A DNA stretch of 64,000 bases from Lachnospiraceae bacterium (GTDB taxonomy: Bacteria > Bacillota > Clostridia > Lachnospirales > Lachnospiraceae). Made by a program: the position numbers and the translations under genes. The stretch lies in NCBI GenBank assembly GCA_014239155.1, contig JAAZZQ010000068.1, forward strand, positions 56,230 to 120,229. Direction: 5' to 3'. Shown one piece after another: positions 17,157 through 26,053 of the stretch (position 1 is its first letter; each line of letters opens with the position of its first letter). The notes beneath the pieces are model-generated. The model made no database searches, was not told the DNA's origin, and worked only from the letters and a program-made list of their open reading frames with translations.

Positions 17157-18275
17157 ATGAAGAAAAAAGTAGTATCGTTACTTGTTGCAGCAATGACAGT
17201 TGCCAGCCTTACAGCTTGCGGAGGCTCTGATGCACCAGCGGCAAATCAGGAGCCGGCTCCAGCACCAGCAGAGAAGCAGGAAGCGGAGCCCGCGTCGGCA
17301 GAAAAGCAGGAGGCAGAGCCAGCACCAGCAGAGAGTCAGGCGGAGACACCAGCACCAGCAGCGGATGGCGAAGTTATTAGTGTAGGCTTTGCACAGGTTG
17401 GTCATGAATCTGACTGGCGTGCTGCAAATACAAAGAATTATCAGGATACATTCAGTGCAGAAAATGGCTATGAATTATCTTTTGTGGACTGTGATAATGA
17501 TCATGCAGTTCAGATTGAAACCGTTCGTGGTTTTATTGAGCAGGAGTTGGATTATATTTGTATCGCTCCAATTCAATCTGCAGGATGGGATACTGTTCTT
17601 CAGGAAGCAAAAGATGCAGGAATACCAGTTCTTATTGTAGACCGTGCAGTGGATGCGGATCCATCTCTTTATACAACGGCACTTGGCTGCGACATGGTAG
17701 CAGAGGGCGAGGCAGCAGGAAACTGGCTTGCTGAATACCTAAATGGTGAGGATGCAAATATTCTTGTGATTGAAGGTTCTGTGGGGGCGTCTGCTACACT
17801 TGGACGTACAGAAGGTTTTAACAATATTGTCGCACAGAACTCTAACTGGAAAGTTCTTGATTCCCAGTCTGGTGATTTTACACAGGCAGGTGGGCAGGAA
17901 GTTATGGAGTCCTTCATTAAGTCTTACAGTGATTTTAACGTTGTAGTCTGCCAGAACGACAACGAGGCATATGGTGCAATGGATGCGATGGACGCAGCAG
18001 GTATTACATATGGTGTTGATGGTGATGTGACCATTATATCTTTTGACGCAACACATGATGGACTGCAATATACACTGGATGGAAAGATTACTTGTAACGT
18101 AGAGTGCAATCCTCTTCAGGCAGGTTTCGCAGAAGGTGTTATCAAGAAACTTCAGGCGGGTGAGTCTGTTGACGCATGGACGCTCGTTGTTGATGAAGCG
18201 TTTGTAGCACCGGGAATCACAAGCAACTATGCGATTACAATGACACAGGAAGTATTGGATGGCCGTGCTTATTAA
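17157..18275 (+). CDS. ytfQ: Sugar ABC transporter substrate-binding lipoprotein, YtfQ type
   Basis: A 372-residue lipoprotein that captures the sugar outside the membrane. The signal peptide ends in the lipobox LTAC with Cys at 21. A linker of about 45 residues made of Pro/Ala/Glu repeats (EPAPAEKQEAEPASAEKQ) follows. The mature domain is a type I periplasmic-binding fold: VGFAQVGHESDWRAANTK, then APIQSAGWDTVLQEA and VLIVDRAVD are very close to the galactofuranose-binding YtfQ. The start follows AGGGAGGAAA. It is first in a four-gene transporter operon and separated from the ATPase by a hairpin that probably keeps its expression higher. The galactofuranose assignment rests on similarity; related pentoses or hexoses are possible. 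Confidence 0.88.
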   Translation: MKKKVVSLLVAAMTVASLTACGGSDAPAANQEPAPAPAEKQEAEPASAEKQEAEPAPAESQAETPAPAADGEVISVGFAQVGHESDWRAANTKNYQDTFSAENGYELSFVDCDNDHAVQIETVRGFIEQELDYICIAPIQSAGWDTVLQEAKDAGIPVLIVDRAVDADPSLYTTALGCDMVAEGEAAGNWLAEYLNGEDANILVIEGSVGASATLGRTEGFNNIVAQNSNWKVLDSQSGDFTQAGGQEVMESFIKSYSDFNVVVCQNDNEAYGAMDAMDAAGITYGVDGDVTIISFDATHDGLQYTLDGKITCNVECNPLQAGFAEGVIKKLQAGESVDAWTLVVDEAFVAPGITSNYAITMTQEVLDGRAY

Positions 18276-18296
18276 TAAATATATAGTAGCTATATG

Positions 18297-18389
18297 ACCT
18301 GCTAAAGTCAGGTTTTATATAAGGCAGTTTCCGAATAAAATAAAAATGTGGTGGTAGAGGGGAGGACTTGTTTTTCTCCCCTCTATTTT
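18297..18389 (+). terminator. Attenuator-like hairpins between binding protein and ATPase genes
   Basis: A weak hairpin (ACCTG...CAGGT then TTTTATAT, 18297-18319) is followed by a strong one: TAGAGGGGAG and CTCCCCTCTA with TTTT after it (18355-18389). Partial termination here would give more binding protein than membrane subunits, a common design in ABC importers. Confidence 0.65.
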
Positions 18390-18419
18390 ACAGAAAAACT
18401 CTGGAGAGGAGATGGCGAT

Positions 18420-19937
18420 ATGGATAGTAATATTGTTTTAAGTGCAAAAGGAATCTGTATGACCTTCCCCGGTGTAAAAGCGTTGCAAAATGTGGATTTT
18501 AACTTGAGAAAAGGTGAGATTCGAGCACTTATGGGCGAGAATGGTGCCGGAAAATCTACGCTAATCAAATGCCTTACTGGGGTCAATAAGTTTGAAGCCG
18601 GAGAAATCCATCTGGATGGTATTGATGGTCCAGTTGTGAACAGAGACACACTCGACGCACAGCGTAAGGGGATTTCCACGGTATATCAGGAAGTCAACCT
18701 TTGTCCAAACCTGTCCGTGGCAGAAAATCTGTTTATTGGTAGGGAGCCGATGACCAAATTTCATACGGTAAACAGGAGAAAAATGAATGAGATGGCTGCA
18801 AAGCTAATGCAGGAGTTGGAACTTGACGTTGACGTAACACAAAATCTGGAAGAGTACTCACTTGCATTGCAGCAGATGATTGCGATTGCCCGCGCAGTAG
18901 ATATGGACTGCAAGGTTCTGATTCTGGATGAACCAACCTCCTCACTAGATGATAATGAAGTGGCAAAGCTTTTTGTCATGATGAGAAGGCTTCGTAAAAA
19001 AGGCGTTGGAATTATGTTCGTGACACACTTTCTTGAGCAGGTTTATGAGGTCTGCGATGGTATTACAGTTCTTAGAAATGGTACATTAGTCGGTGAGTAT
19101 ACTATTGAGGAACTACCCCGCGTCAAGCTTGTCGCTGCCATGATGGGAAAAGATTTTGACGATCTTGCAAGTATTAAGCAAGAAGGCAGCGGCGACAAGT
19201 CGAAAGAGCCGCTTGTTATTGACGCGAAAGGGTTGAGTCATGCCGGAACAATTAAACCATTTGACTTGGAGATACATAAAGGGGAGGTTATTGGACTGAC
19301 TGGACTACTTGGAAGTGGCCGAAGCGAGTTAGCACGTGCAATTTATGGTGCAGACAGAGCACAGACAGGAACTTTGAAAGTAAAGGGGCAGGAAGTCTCT
19401 ATTAAAAATCCAATTGATGCCATGAATCTTGGCATGGGGCTTTTGCCAGATGATAGAAAGGCAGAGGGAATTATTGGAGATTTGTCTGTCCGCGAAAATA
19501 TTATTCTTGCCATGCAGGCAAAACTTGGTATTTTTAAAAAAATTCCAATGGCAAAGCAGATTGAGATTGCAGACAAATTTATTGAGATGTTGCAAATTAA
19601 GACAGCAAGCAGAGAGACTTTGATTAAGCAACTTTCTGGCGGAAATCAGCAAAAGGCAATTTTGGCAAGATGGCTTGCAACCAACCCAGATTTTCTAATT
19701 TTGGATGAACCGACCCGTGGTATTGATATTGGAACCAAGACTGAAATTCAGAAATTAGTGTTAAAACTTGCGGACGAGGGAAAGAGCGTGATGTTTATCT
19801 CTTCCGAAATAGAAGAGATGCTTAGAACCTGTAACCGTATGGCAGTGCTCAGAGATGGCGCTAAGGTCGGAGAAATCAGTGGTGATGATCTGACACAAGA
19901 AGGTGTCATGAAAGCAATTGCGGGAGGTGGGAAATAA
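18420..19937 (+). CDS. ytfR: Sugar ABC transporter ATP-binding protein, YtfR type
   Basis: A 505-residue tandem ATPase that powers the sugar importer. The first cassette has Walker A GENGAGKS at 39-46 and LILDEPTSSLD; the second has the usual degenerate GLLGSGRS, then LSGGNQQKA and LILDEPTRGID. This double-cassette form is typical of the carbohydrate class 2 (RbsA/MglA/YtfR) family. The ATG at 18420 follows GGAGAGGAG; upstream in-frame starts lie in the attenuator hairpin and are not credible. Its TAA stop overlaps the ATG of the next permease by one base. Confidence 0.9.
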   Translation: MDSNIVLSAKGICMTFPGVKALQNVDFNLRKGEIRALMGENGAGKSTLIKCLTGVNKFEAGEIHLDGIDGPVVNRDTLDAQRKGISTVYQEVNLCPNLSVAENLFIGREPMTKFHTVNRRKMNEMAAKLMQELELDVDVTQNLEEYSLALQQMIAIARAVDMDCKVLILDEPTSSLDDNEVAKLFVMMRRLRKKGVGIMFVTHFLEQVYEVCDGITVLRNGTLVGEYTIEELPRVKLVAAMMGKDFDDLASIKQEGSGDKSKEPLVIDAKGLSHAGTIKPFDLEIHKGEVIGLTGLLGSGRSELARAIYGADRAQTGTLKVKGQEVSIKNPIDAMNLGMGLLPDDRKAEGIIGDLSVRENIILAMQAKLGIFKKIPMAKQIEIADKFIEMLQIKTASRETLIKQLSGGNQQKAILARWLATNPDFLILDEPTRGIDIGTKTEIQKLVLKLADEGKSVMFISSEIEEMLRTCNRMAVLRDGAKVGEISGDDLTQEGVMKAIAGGGK

Positions 19938-20998
19938 TGGATAAAGTCAAAAAAATTACAAAAATGAAGCTGTTTTTGCCAATTTTCAGTATGCTTCTTG
20001 TCATGATGATCAATGTGATTTATGATATTGCAAGCGGAAATCCGCCTTTTGGGTTCTTTTCAATTAGTATTAATAATGGTATTTTATATGGGCGATTAAT
20101 TGATGTATTGAATCGTGGCAGTGAGGTGGCAATTCTGGCAATCGGCATGACATTGGTGGTATCCGCATCAGCGGGTACTGATATTTCTGTTGGTTCTGTG
20201 ATGAGTCTATCTGGCGGTCTTTGCTGTATGTTGCTTGCAGGTTATGGCGTGACCAATGTAAGCGAGTACGCAGTTCCGTTGTGGGTAGGCATGTTTGCGG
20301 GCATTGCAATCGCTTGTGTATGTGGTTTGTTCAATGGTTTTTTGGTGGCTTATATGAACATACAACCAATGGTTGCTACGTTAATTTTATGGTCGGCAGG
20401 CAGAGCAATTGGATTGCTTTTGTGTAACAGCAATATTGTGTATGTACGTGTTCCTTCTTTTCAGTTTTTTGGTGCGTATTGCGGCATCATTCCAACACCG
20501 ATTTTGATCGCGGCAATTTGCGTTGCCATTGCATCTATCGTATTGAAATCAACAGCGCTTGGAACATATATTCAGAGTGTTGGTATCAACAAGAGAGCTT
20601 CCAGAATTTCTGGATTTAATTCTGCAAAGATTATTTTGTTGTGTTATGTGATTTGTGGTTTGTGTGCAGGGATTGCTGGACTGGTTGCAACCTGTAGAAT
20701 TTACTCAGCAGATACAAATAATATTGGTTTGAATATGGAACTTGACGCAATCCTTGCAGTGGCATTAGGCGGGAACAGTCTTGGCGGCGGTAAATTTAAT
20801 CTGGCTGGTTCTATTATTGGTGCCTATACAATTCAAGCAATCACAACAACGCTGTATGCGTTGGGAGTATCTTCTGCGCAAGCTCCAGTATTTAAAGCAA
20901 TTGTGGTTATTCTGATTGTCGTGATTCAGTCGCAGCCTGTAAAGGATTATTTCAAGAAACTGTCCGCTAAGAAGGCAGGAGCAAAGGAGGCGGCATAA
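19937..20998 (+). CDS. ytfT: Sugar ABC transporter permease, YtfT type
   Basis: A 353-residue membrane protein of the BPD_transp_2 family with about eight to ten hydrophobic segments. GTDISVGSVMSLSGG and LFNGFLVAYMNIQPMVATL are the hallmark membrane and cytoplasmic-loop motifs of ribose/galactofuranose permeases, and AVALGGNSLGGGKFN is the conserved C-terminal one. It overlaps the ATPase stop by one base and is followed after two bases by a second, paralogous permease, so the channel is likely a heterodimer as in YtfT-YjfF. Confidence 0.9.
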   Translation: MDKVKKITKMKLFLPIFSMLLVMMINVIYDIASGNPPFGFFSISINNGILYGRLIDVLNRGSEVAILAIGMTLVVSASAGTDISVGSVMSLSGGLCCMLLAGYGVTNVSEYAVPLWVGMFAGIAIACVCGLFNGFLVAYMNIQPMVATLILWSAGRAIGLLLCNSNIVYVRVPSFQFFGAYCGIIPTPILIAAICVAIASIVLKSTALGTYIQSVGINKRASRISGFNSAKIILLCYVICGLCAGIAGLVATCRIYSADTNNIGLNMELDAILAVALGGNSLGGGKFNLAGSIIGAYTIQAITTTLYALGVSSAQAPVFKAIVVILIVVIQSQPVKDYFKKLSAKKAGAKEAA

Positions 20999-21000
20999 AC

Positions 21001-22020
21001 ATGAAAAAAATAAAACTTGGAGGCAATAATATTTTATTGGCAATCACCGTAGTTCTGTTCGTGGTTATGTATTTGGGCGGCTGTATTATTTATGCTGACA
21101 AAGGGTTTACACATCTGCAAACCTTTTTGAATGTGCTTATTAACAATGCAGGATTGATTGCTGTTGCAAGCGGTATGACTTGCGTGATGTTGACTGGTGG
21201 TATTGATATTTCTGTCGGCTCTCTTATTGCTATGGATTGTATGTTTCTTGCAGTTGGTATGGAACATTGGGGGATGAAGAGTCCCATATTGATTATTATG
21301 GTATTGGTGATTGGTGTTGTGTTTGGAATGGTTCAGGGGTACTGTGTGGCTTATCTTGAGATTCAACCATTTATCGTCACTATGGCGGGCATGTTTTTTG
21401 CTAGAGGTATGACCGCAGTTATCTGTAAGGATCAGGTGAGTATTGTTTCAGACAAACTGTTTACGGCGATTTCTAACACAAAGATTAGTATTCCGTTTGG
21501 CGGATATGTCAACAAAAAAGGTATTTATCAGACACCCTTTGTACGTCCGACAGTTATTGTAGCGCTTTTGGTGGTCATTCTTGTTTTCCTAATGTTAAAA
21601 TACACAAAGTTTGGCAGAAGTATTTATGCGGTGGGAGGCAATCAGATTTCTGCAACGCTGATGGGATTAAATGTCAAGAGAACAAAATTGCTGACTTATA
21701 CATTGTGCAGTTTATTAACATCAATTGGCGGCATCTGCTATTGCCTAAATACCATGTGCGGTACGACTACACAGGCGACAGGTTTGGAAATGGATGCAAT
21801 CTCTTCTTCTGTTATCGGTGGAACACTGCTTACAGGTGGCGTGGGCAATGTCCTTGGCTCTCTAGTCGGTGTGCTGATTAATGGTACGATTTCCACACTT
21901 GTGAAATCAAATGGAAAACTTGTCAGCTCATGGGCAAATATTATTACGGCGATATTGCTGTGCTTCTTTATTCTATTGCAAGCAATATTTGCTAAAGTGA
22001 AAGAAAGTAAAAAAGCATAA
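21001..22020 (+). CDS. yjfF: Sugar ABC transporter permease, YjfF type
   Basis: The second membrane subunit of the importer, 339 residues and about eight to ten hydrophobic segments. TGGIDISVGSLIAMD, AYLEIQPFIVTMAGM and IGGTLLTGGVGNVLGSL repeat the family motifs. The region from 185 on (VRPTVIVALLVVILVFL) fits YjfF better than RbsC by memory. The start follows AAAGGAGG, two bases beyond the stop of the previous gene. It is the last gene of the operon and is followed at once by a terminator. Confidence 0.9.
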   Translation: MKKIKLGGNNILLAITVVLFVVMYLGGCIIYADKGFTHLQTFLNVLINNAGLIAVASGMTCVMLTGGIDISVGSLIAMDCMFLAVGMEHWGMKSPILIIMVLVIGVVFGMVQGYCVAYLEIQPFIVTMAGMFFARGMTAVICKDQVSIVSDKLFTAISNTKISIPFGGYVNKKGIYQTPFVRPTVIVALLVVILVFLMLKYTKFGRSIYAVGGNQISATLMGLNVKRTKLLTYTLCSLLTSIGGICYCLNTMCGTTTQATGLEMDAISSSVIGGTLLTGGVGNVLGSLVGVLINGTISTLVKSNGKLVSSWANIITAILLCFFILLQAIFAKVKESKKA

Positions 22021-22025
22021 TAATT

Positions 22026-22062
22026 ATCCCCTTGTCTTCTGTTGGAGGGCAGGGGGATTTTA
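22026..22062 (+). terminator. Terminator of the sugar transporter operon
   Basis: ATCCCCTTGTC pairs imperfectly with GGCAGGGGGAT, followed by TTTTAC, six bases after the last stop codon. Confidence 0.7.
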
Positions 22063-22466
22063 CTAAATTTACAAAGTTCTTATCTCATATCTATATCCTT
22101 ATCTTGTATACGAAGTATAACCACGCTGTACTCATATAATAGTCATATAAATTTGCGCAATTTATATAGAGCCATTAATGCATAATTTTAAGTTATGTGT
22201 ATAGGTTTTGGCATATTGTCCGCCATATAAAGATATATATACTTGTAATACTATATTTTTTTTTCGTATGTGTATATTTTTGTGTGATAGTTATTTTAAA
22301 TAGGCTTTTGCCCATGTGACATAAAATAACACAAAAATTTCAAAAACAGAACTACTACTATTCCAAATTTTATAGAAAATTTTTGTAAAAATGTAATGAC
22401 ATACTAATTTAAATATAGTATAATTTTACTTGGAACTAATTAACAACTTTTTTAGAAAGGTAGGTA
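22063..22466. other. AT-rich intergenic region
   Basis: About 400 bases without a gene or clear RNA structure; only the promoter near its right end (listed separately) was recognised. Confidence 0.6.
22396..22424 (+). promoter_or_regulatory. Promoter of the secreted-protein gene
   Basis: ATGACA and a perfect TATAAT are 17 bases apart, about 48 bases upstream of the ATG at 22473. Confidence 0.6.
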
Positions 22467-22472
22467 TTGCTT

Positions 22473-23216
22473 ATGAAGAAAGCAAAAAGGCTAATCTGTT
22501 TTTTGTTATCTGTGATTATGGCATTAAGTATGTCCGTATCCGTTTTTGCTGCGGAAGCACAACCAGCAGATAGTACCACTGTAGGAACTTTGACAATTTT
22601 CTCTTCAAATGATGGTGGAAATTCCTCTTGGGATACATCGGGTCATGCATTTATTGCATTTAAAAATTCTTCCTCTTCTTCTGTCACAGTAGGAGGGTTG
22701 AATGTGGGGGCTGGTCATGAAATCACAATAGGAACATGGGGAAACAAATCTCAACATACAGGAATTTGGTATAATCTTGAATCCTACTTTGCTAATAATA
22801 ATAGTGCTTACGGAAATCGTGTTTCTCTTTCAATGTCTGTAACGCAAAGTGACATAGATACAATCAATAGTATTATCAGTAAGAATGATAAATGGTCGCT
22901 AACAAACAATTGTTCTTGGTTTGCTGTAAAAGTTTGGAATAGTGTTTCTTCAAAAACCTTGAGTGCTGGTACTCCAAACACACCAACTTCGCTTATGTCA
23001 AGCATAAAGTCTAAAACTGGCTATCAAACAGGACGTTCTATCAGTAATGCGACCCCTATCGGATATGTAAGCAATGGTTCATTTGTAACAGTAACAATGA
23101 CAAATGCTGCTAATGTTTTTAGGGCTGGTGATACAGCAATTATAAATACAACTATTGGTACTGCCGAATTTATTACACCTATCGACATGAATCCATATAG
23201 TTACATTGTTGATTAA
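22473..23216 (+). CDS. Secreted protein, putative permuted papain-fold (NlpC/P60-like) enzyme
   Basis: A 247-residue exported protein. The signal peptide (KKAKRLICFLLSVIMALSM, then SVSVFAAEA) is cleaved near residue 27. The mature part has SGHAFIAF with His58 and NNCSWFAVKVW with Cys147. A His before a Cys in an N-C-x-x-F-A context is the arrangement of circularly permuted papain-fold proteins (YiiX/LRAT-like), many of which hydrolyse peptides, amides or lipids. I do not recognise the exact family. The ATG at 22473 is preferred; a TTG six bases earlier is closer to AAAGG and cannot be excluded. It stands alone between its own promoter and a strong bidirectional terminator. Confidence 0.6.
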   Translation: MKKAKRLICFLLSVIMALSMSVSVFAAEAQPADSTTVGTLTIFSSNDGGNSSWDTSGHAFIAFKNSSSSSVTVGGLNVGAGHEITIGTWGNKSQHTGIWYNLESYFANNNSAYGNRVSLSMSVTQSDIDTINSIISKNDKWSLTNNCSWFAVKVWNSVSSKTLSAGTPNTPTSLMSSIKSKTGYQTGRSISNATPIGYVSNGSFVTVTMTNAANVFRAGDTAIINTTIGTAEFITPIDMNPYSYIVD

Positions 23217-23272
23217 GGATAGTAGCTTCGCTATTTCGATTATGTTTTTACCAGTATTGATACCACATTAAT

Positions 23273-23320
23273 AAAAAGAAGAGTGTATCAGATATCATGA
23301 TATGATACACTCTTCTTTTT
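23273..23320. terminator. Bidirectional terminator
   Basis: A near-perfect inverted repeat: AAAAAGAAGAGTGTATC and GATACACTCTTCTTTTT form a 17-bp stem, with an A-tract on the left and a T-tract on the right. It serves the secreted-protein gene on the plus strand and the small membrane protein gene on the minus strand. Confidence 0.9.
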
Positions 23321-23326
23321 ATATTG

Positions 23327-23539
23327 CTATCTTTTTTGTGCAACTATCACTATAATAATGCATATAGCAATACAAATTAAAAAGGGAATTGCCCATAAAA
23401 AAGCAGTACTAGCAGGTGCACTATATCCTGCATTTTCAACTCCCCAAAGCATTTTTCCATAATTAAAAGCTACAACAACACACATCACATTGGACAGCAA
23501 AATTGCAAGTACAATAAACATACAACGAATCTTTTTCAT
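23327..23539 (-). CDS. Small two-helix membrane protein
   Basis: A 70-residue protein with two hydrophobic helices (about 5-27 and 46-66) joined by a short polar loop, ending AQKR. The ATG at 23539 follows AAAGGTGG at a good distance, so the longer form starting at 23599 is unlikely. No family is recognised. It is convergent with the secreted-protein gene and shares its terminator. Confidence 0.6.
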   Translation of the reverse strand: MKKIRCMFIVLAILLSNVMCVVVAFNYGKMLWGVENAGYSAPASTAFLWAIPFLICIAICIIIVIVAQKR

Positions 23540-23599
23540 AATGATAATCCACCTTTCCGCGAAAGGTGTTGATGGGGTTAAACCTTCAATTCCTTTCAC

Positions 23600-23984
23600 T
23601 ATCTTTTTTTTCTGGTATTATCTTTTTATGGGTAAATTATAACAAAAAATTTATATTATAGCAACCGTTCGTTTTACGACCTTAACCCGCCATCTAAAGC
23701 TAATGGTATTGCGGTTGTTCCATTTCAAAAGGGAAAAACAACAAATATCATGACATGAGATAATTAAATTATAGAAAATATATAGGGAAATTGCAACTAA
23801 ACTGTTTTGTAAATGTTTTTTTTCATAACTTGTTCCTTATTAATTGTAAACTGATGTTTTGCATTGTTATGTCGGGCGATGGTATTTTGATGGACGTTGC
23901 GATACACATTATCTTTGTTATCTTGCAATGCATAGATAGCGTTTGGTGATAAAGAGGAAAGGGTGATTAAATATTAGATAATCA
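23600..23984. other. Intergenic region with IS605-like end relic
   Basis: No gene is seen. A 45-base segment (23668-23712) is a near copy of one at 55020; see the repeat entry. The rest probably includes decayed 5' sequence of the flagellin pseudogene. Confidence 0.5.
23668..23712 (-). repeat. IS200/IS605-like end relic, copy 1
   Basis: On the minus strand this reads GCAATACCATTAGCTTTAGA then TGGCGGGTTAAGGTCGTAAA, matching the plus-strand sequence at 55020-55065 with only a handful of differences. A CCATTAGCTTTAGATGG-like core is reminiscent of the hairpins at the right ends of tnpB elements. Confidence 0.55.
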
Positions 23985-24679
23985 CAATTGGATCACACCC
24001 TTGTTTCCATGTATGGCAGCCAAATGTTAACTGGAATTGATCGTGTATCTGAGGCGACAAAATTTAATGAAACCTATTTGCTAAAAGGAAGTACATTAGG
24101 CACTTCTTCAGAGAAGAGAGTCAATGCGTGCAATGCAGGTATCGAGGGGAAGCTTGTTGGCAAGGGGGTCTCAATTCCGGCGGAAGTGCAGGTTCCGCAG
24201 AAACGTTTTGTTATTACAAAAGGTTCTACAACAATAAAGGATGCCTTAAAGTTTAACTTGCATGTAGGCGCAGATGCTGATATGACCAACTAAATTGGTG
24301 TTACAATGGATACTAAGGGGCTTGGCATTTAGAAGCTTGATGTAATTGGCAGAGATGACAATAGTGAGAAGATTAATGACAGCGGTGTGGCAGCAACCTA
24401 TGCAATTAATTCTATCTCAGACGCAATAGCAAAAGTATCCGCACGACGTTCTCTTCTGGGTGCAGTTCAGAACAGATTAGAGCATACAATCAACAATTTT
24501 GACAACGTTGTAGAGAACACAACAGCAGCAGAGGGCCAGATTCGTGATACAGATATGGCTACAGAGATGGTAAGATATTCTAGCGCAAACATTTTGTCAT
24601 AGGCAGGTCAGTCAATGCTTGCGCAGGCAAATCAGGACAATCAGGGCATTCCTAGTGTCAGTTTTGTGCTATTATTATT
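23985..24679 (+). pseudogene. Flagellin pseudogene, N-terminus missing, three nonsense codons
   Basis: One reading frame runs from about 23988 to 24679 with clear flagellin segments: RVSEATKFNETYLLKGS, then near the C-terminus VSARRSLLGAVQNRLEHTI, NFDNVVENTTAAEGQIRD and GQSMLAQANQDNQG. It is broken by in-frame TAA at 24291, TAG near 24330 and TAG at 24600, each likely one base from Lys or Gln codons, but has no frameshift. The conserved flagellin N-terminal D0/D1 region is absent. No flagellar genes surround it. TAA and TAG serve as ordinary stops elsewhere here, so codon reassignment is not the explanation; this is decay by point mutation. Confidence 0.85.
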
Positions 24680-24785
24680 TTTATAAATTATAAAACTAAA
24701 TTTTTTGGACAAATTTGTGCAAACACGGACAGGAATTTTAACATGGAAAAGGTTATTATTATTTTATGCAGGAGGATTAAGTAAA

Positions 24786-25673
24786 ATGTCAATACAACTG
24801 ATACAACAGGCGATTTGTTATATGGAAGCGCATATTTATGAAGATATCAATTATACTGAGGTGGCAAAAAGTATCCACATGTCGAACTACAATTTTCACC
24901 GGGCATTTAGCTTTATTGTTGGAATGACAGCCAACGAGTATTTAAAGAAAAGGCGTCTTACATTAGCAGCGCAGGAGCTTCAAACCACTAATTTGTCGGT
25001 AATTGATGTCGCATATAAATATGGTTACGAATCGCCAGAAAGTTTTTCAAAAGCTTTTTCCCGGTTTCATGGTTCAACGCCAAAACAGGCAAAGCGAAAA
25101 GGCGCAAAACTTCATTTGTTTAATCCCCTTGTAATAAAAATTATTGTGGAAGGTGGTAGTATTATGGATTACAGAATGGAACACAGGGAACAACAACAGT
25201 TTATCGCATTGGTGAGAGCGTTTCAAAATGAGATTATTAATGATGACAATAACCATAACATTTCTGACTTCTGGACAGAGAGTTATGAGAAGAATTTAAT
25301 TGAACCAATGAGACAGCTTTGTGCCAAGGGAAAACGCGATTTATATGGTTTGTGCAATCCGGTAAAAGAAAACGAAACACACTTTGATTATGGGATTGGT
25401 GTTATTGTCGATGAGGATACAGATATTACAGAATTGAAGAAGCTTATTGACAGTGGTTATATCTTATGGAAGACGGAACCAGCGGATTACGCTGTATTTC
25501 AATGCTTAGGTTCTGACGGTAACTGTATCGGCGAGACATGGAGCAAGTTTTTCAAAGAATTTTCTCCGCAGACAGGTTATGTGCAGACAGACAGCACAGA
25601 CTATGAAATCTATTTTGAGAATGGAGAAAAAGGGGTGTTCTGCGAGTTGTGGATACCTGTTAAGAAAAATTGA
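24786..25673 (+). CDS. AraC-family regulator with GyrI-like effector domain
   Basis: A 295-residue transcription factor. Residues 1-105 are an AraC/XylS double helix-turn-helix: AKSIHMSNYNFHRAFSFIVG and then VAYKYGYESPESFSKAFSRF are the two recognition parts. From about 120 the sequence fits a GyrI/Rob-type effector-binding domain (FALVRAFQ-like region, later ENETHFDYGIGVIV and ending FCELWIPVKK). Such proteins often sense drugs or other amphipathic molecules. The ATG at 24786 follows GGAGG; an upstream TTG at 24705 lacks one. Target genes are not evident, since both neighbours are pseudogenes. Confidence 0.88.
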   Translation: MSIQLIQQAICYMEAHIYEDINYTEVAKSIHMSNYNFHRAFSFIVGMTANEYLKKRRLTLAAQELQTTNLSVIDVAYKYGYESPESFSKAFSRFHGSTPKQAKRKGAKLHLFNPLVIKIIVEGGSIMDYRMEHREQQQFIALVRAFQNEIINDDNNHNISDFWTESYEKNLIEPMRQLCAKGKRDLYGLCNPVKENETHFDYGIGVIVDEDTDITELKKLIDSGYILWKTEPADYAVFQCLGSDGNCIGETWSKFFKEFSPQTGYVQTDSTDYEIYFENGEKGVFCELWIPVKKN

Positions 25674-26053
25674 CTTTTTCTTCTTCTATATAGGACTGCT
25701 TTATCCGATCGGCAATTAGAATTTTCAAGAATGCCAATCGGATAAAGTAGTATGCCTTGAAATAAAAAAACATATGTTTTTATTCTCTTGCAGTTTGCGT
25801 TTTGTTATTTTTGGTCAACCCATGATAAATCAACTGTGTGTTGGAAATCAAAAGCTGGCTCTCTGCAAAGATGATTTATGCCTATAAGTTGAAGTGAAGA
25901 GGCTTTAGTACAAAGACTGGGTATCAGGGAACTGGACTTTGCAATGTTCAGAAAATCATTAATTCGTATGATAATGTATTGTTGGAAACAATAATACAAT
26001 GTGGTTATTTCATCCAGCATGTGGAGCTTTCTGGCGAAAAGGAGTAACGTCGT
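25674..26053. other. Intergenic region with a terminator hairpin
   Basis: No gene is seen in these 380 bases apart from the hairpin at 25699; the part after 25800 may be decayed sequence linked to the response-regulator pseudogene. Confidence 0.5.
25699..25747 (+). terminator. Hairpin after the AraC-family gene
   Basis: CTTTATCCGATCGGCA and TGCCAATCGGATAAAG form a 15-16 bp stem with one mismatch and a loop of about 17 bases. It lacks a clean T-tract, so it may be a terminator or a protein-binding palindrome. Confidence 0.5.

Noticed and set aside
23985..24679. Stop-codon readthrough or reassigned TAG/TAA in the flagellin gene
   Set aside because: TAA and TAG end many intact genes here, the N-terminus is missing, and two different stop codons are involved; pseudogene decay is simpler.
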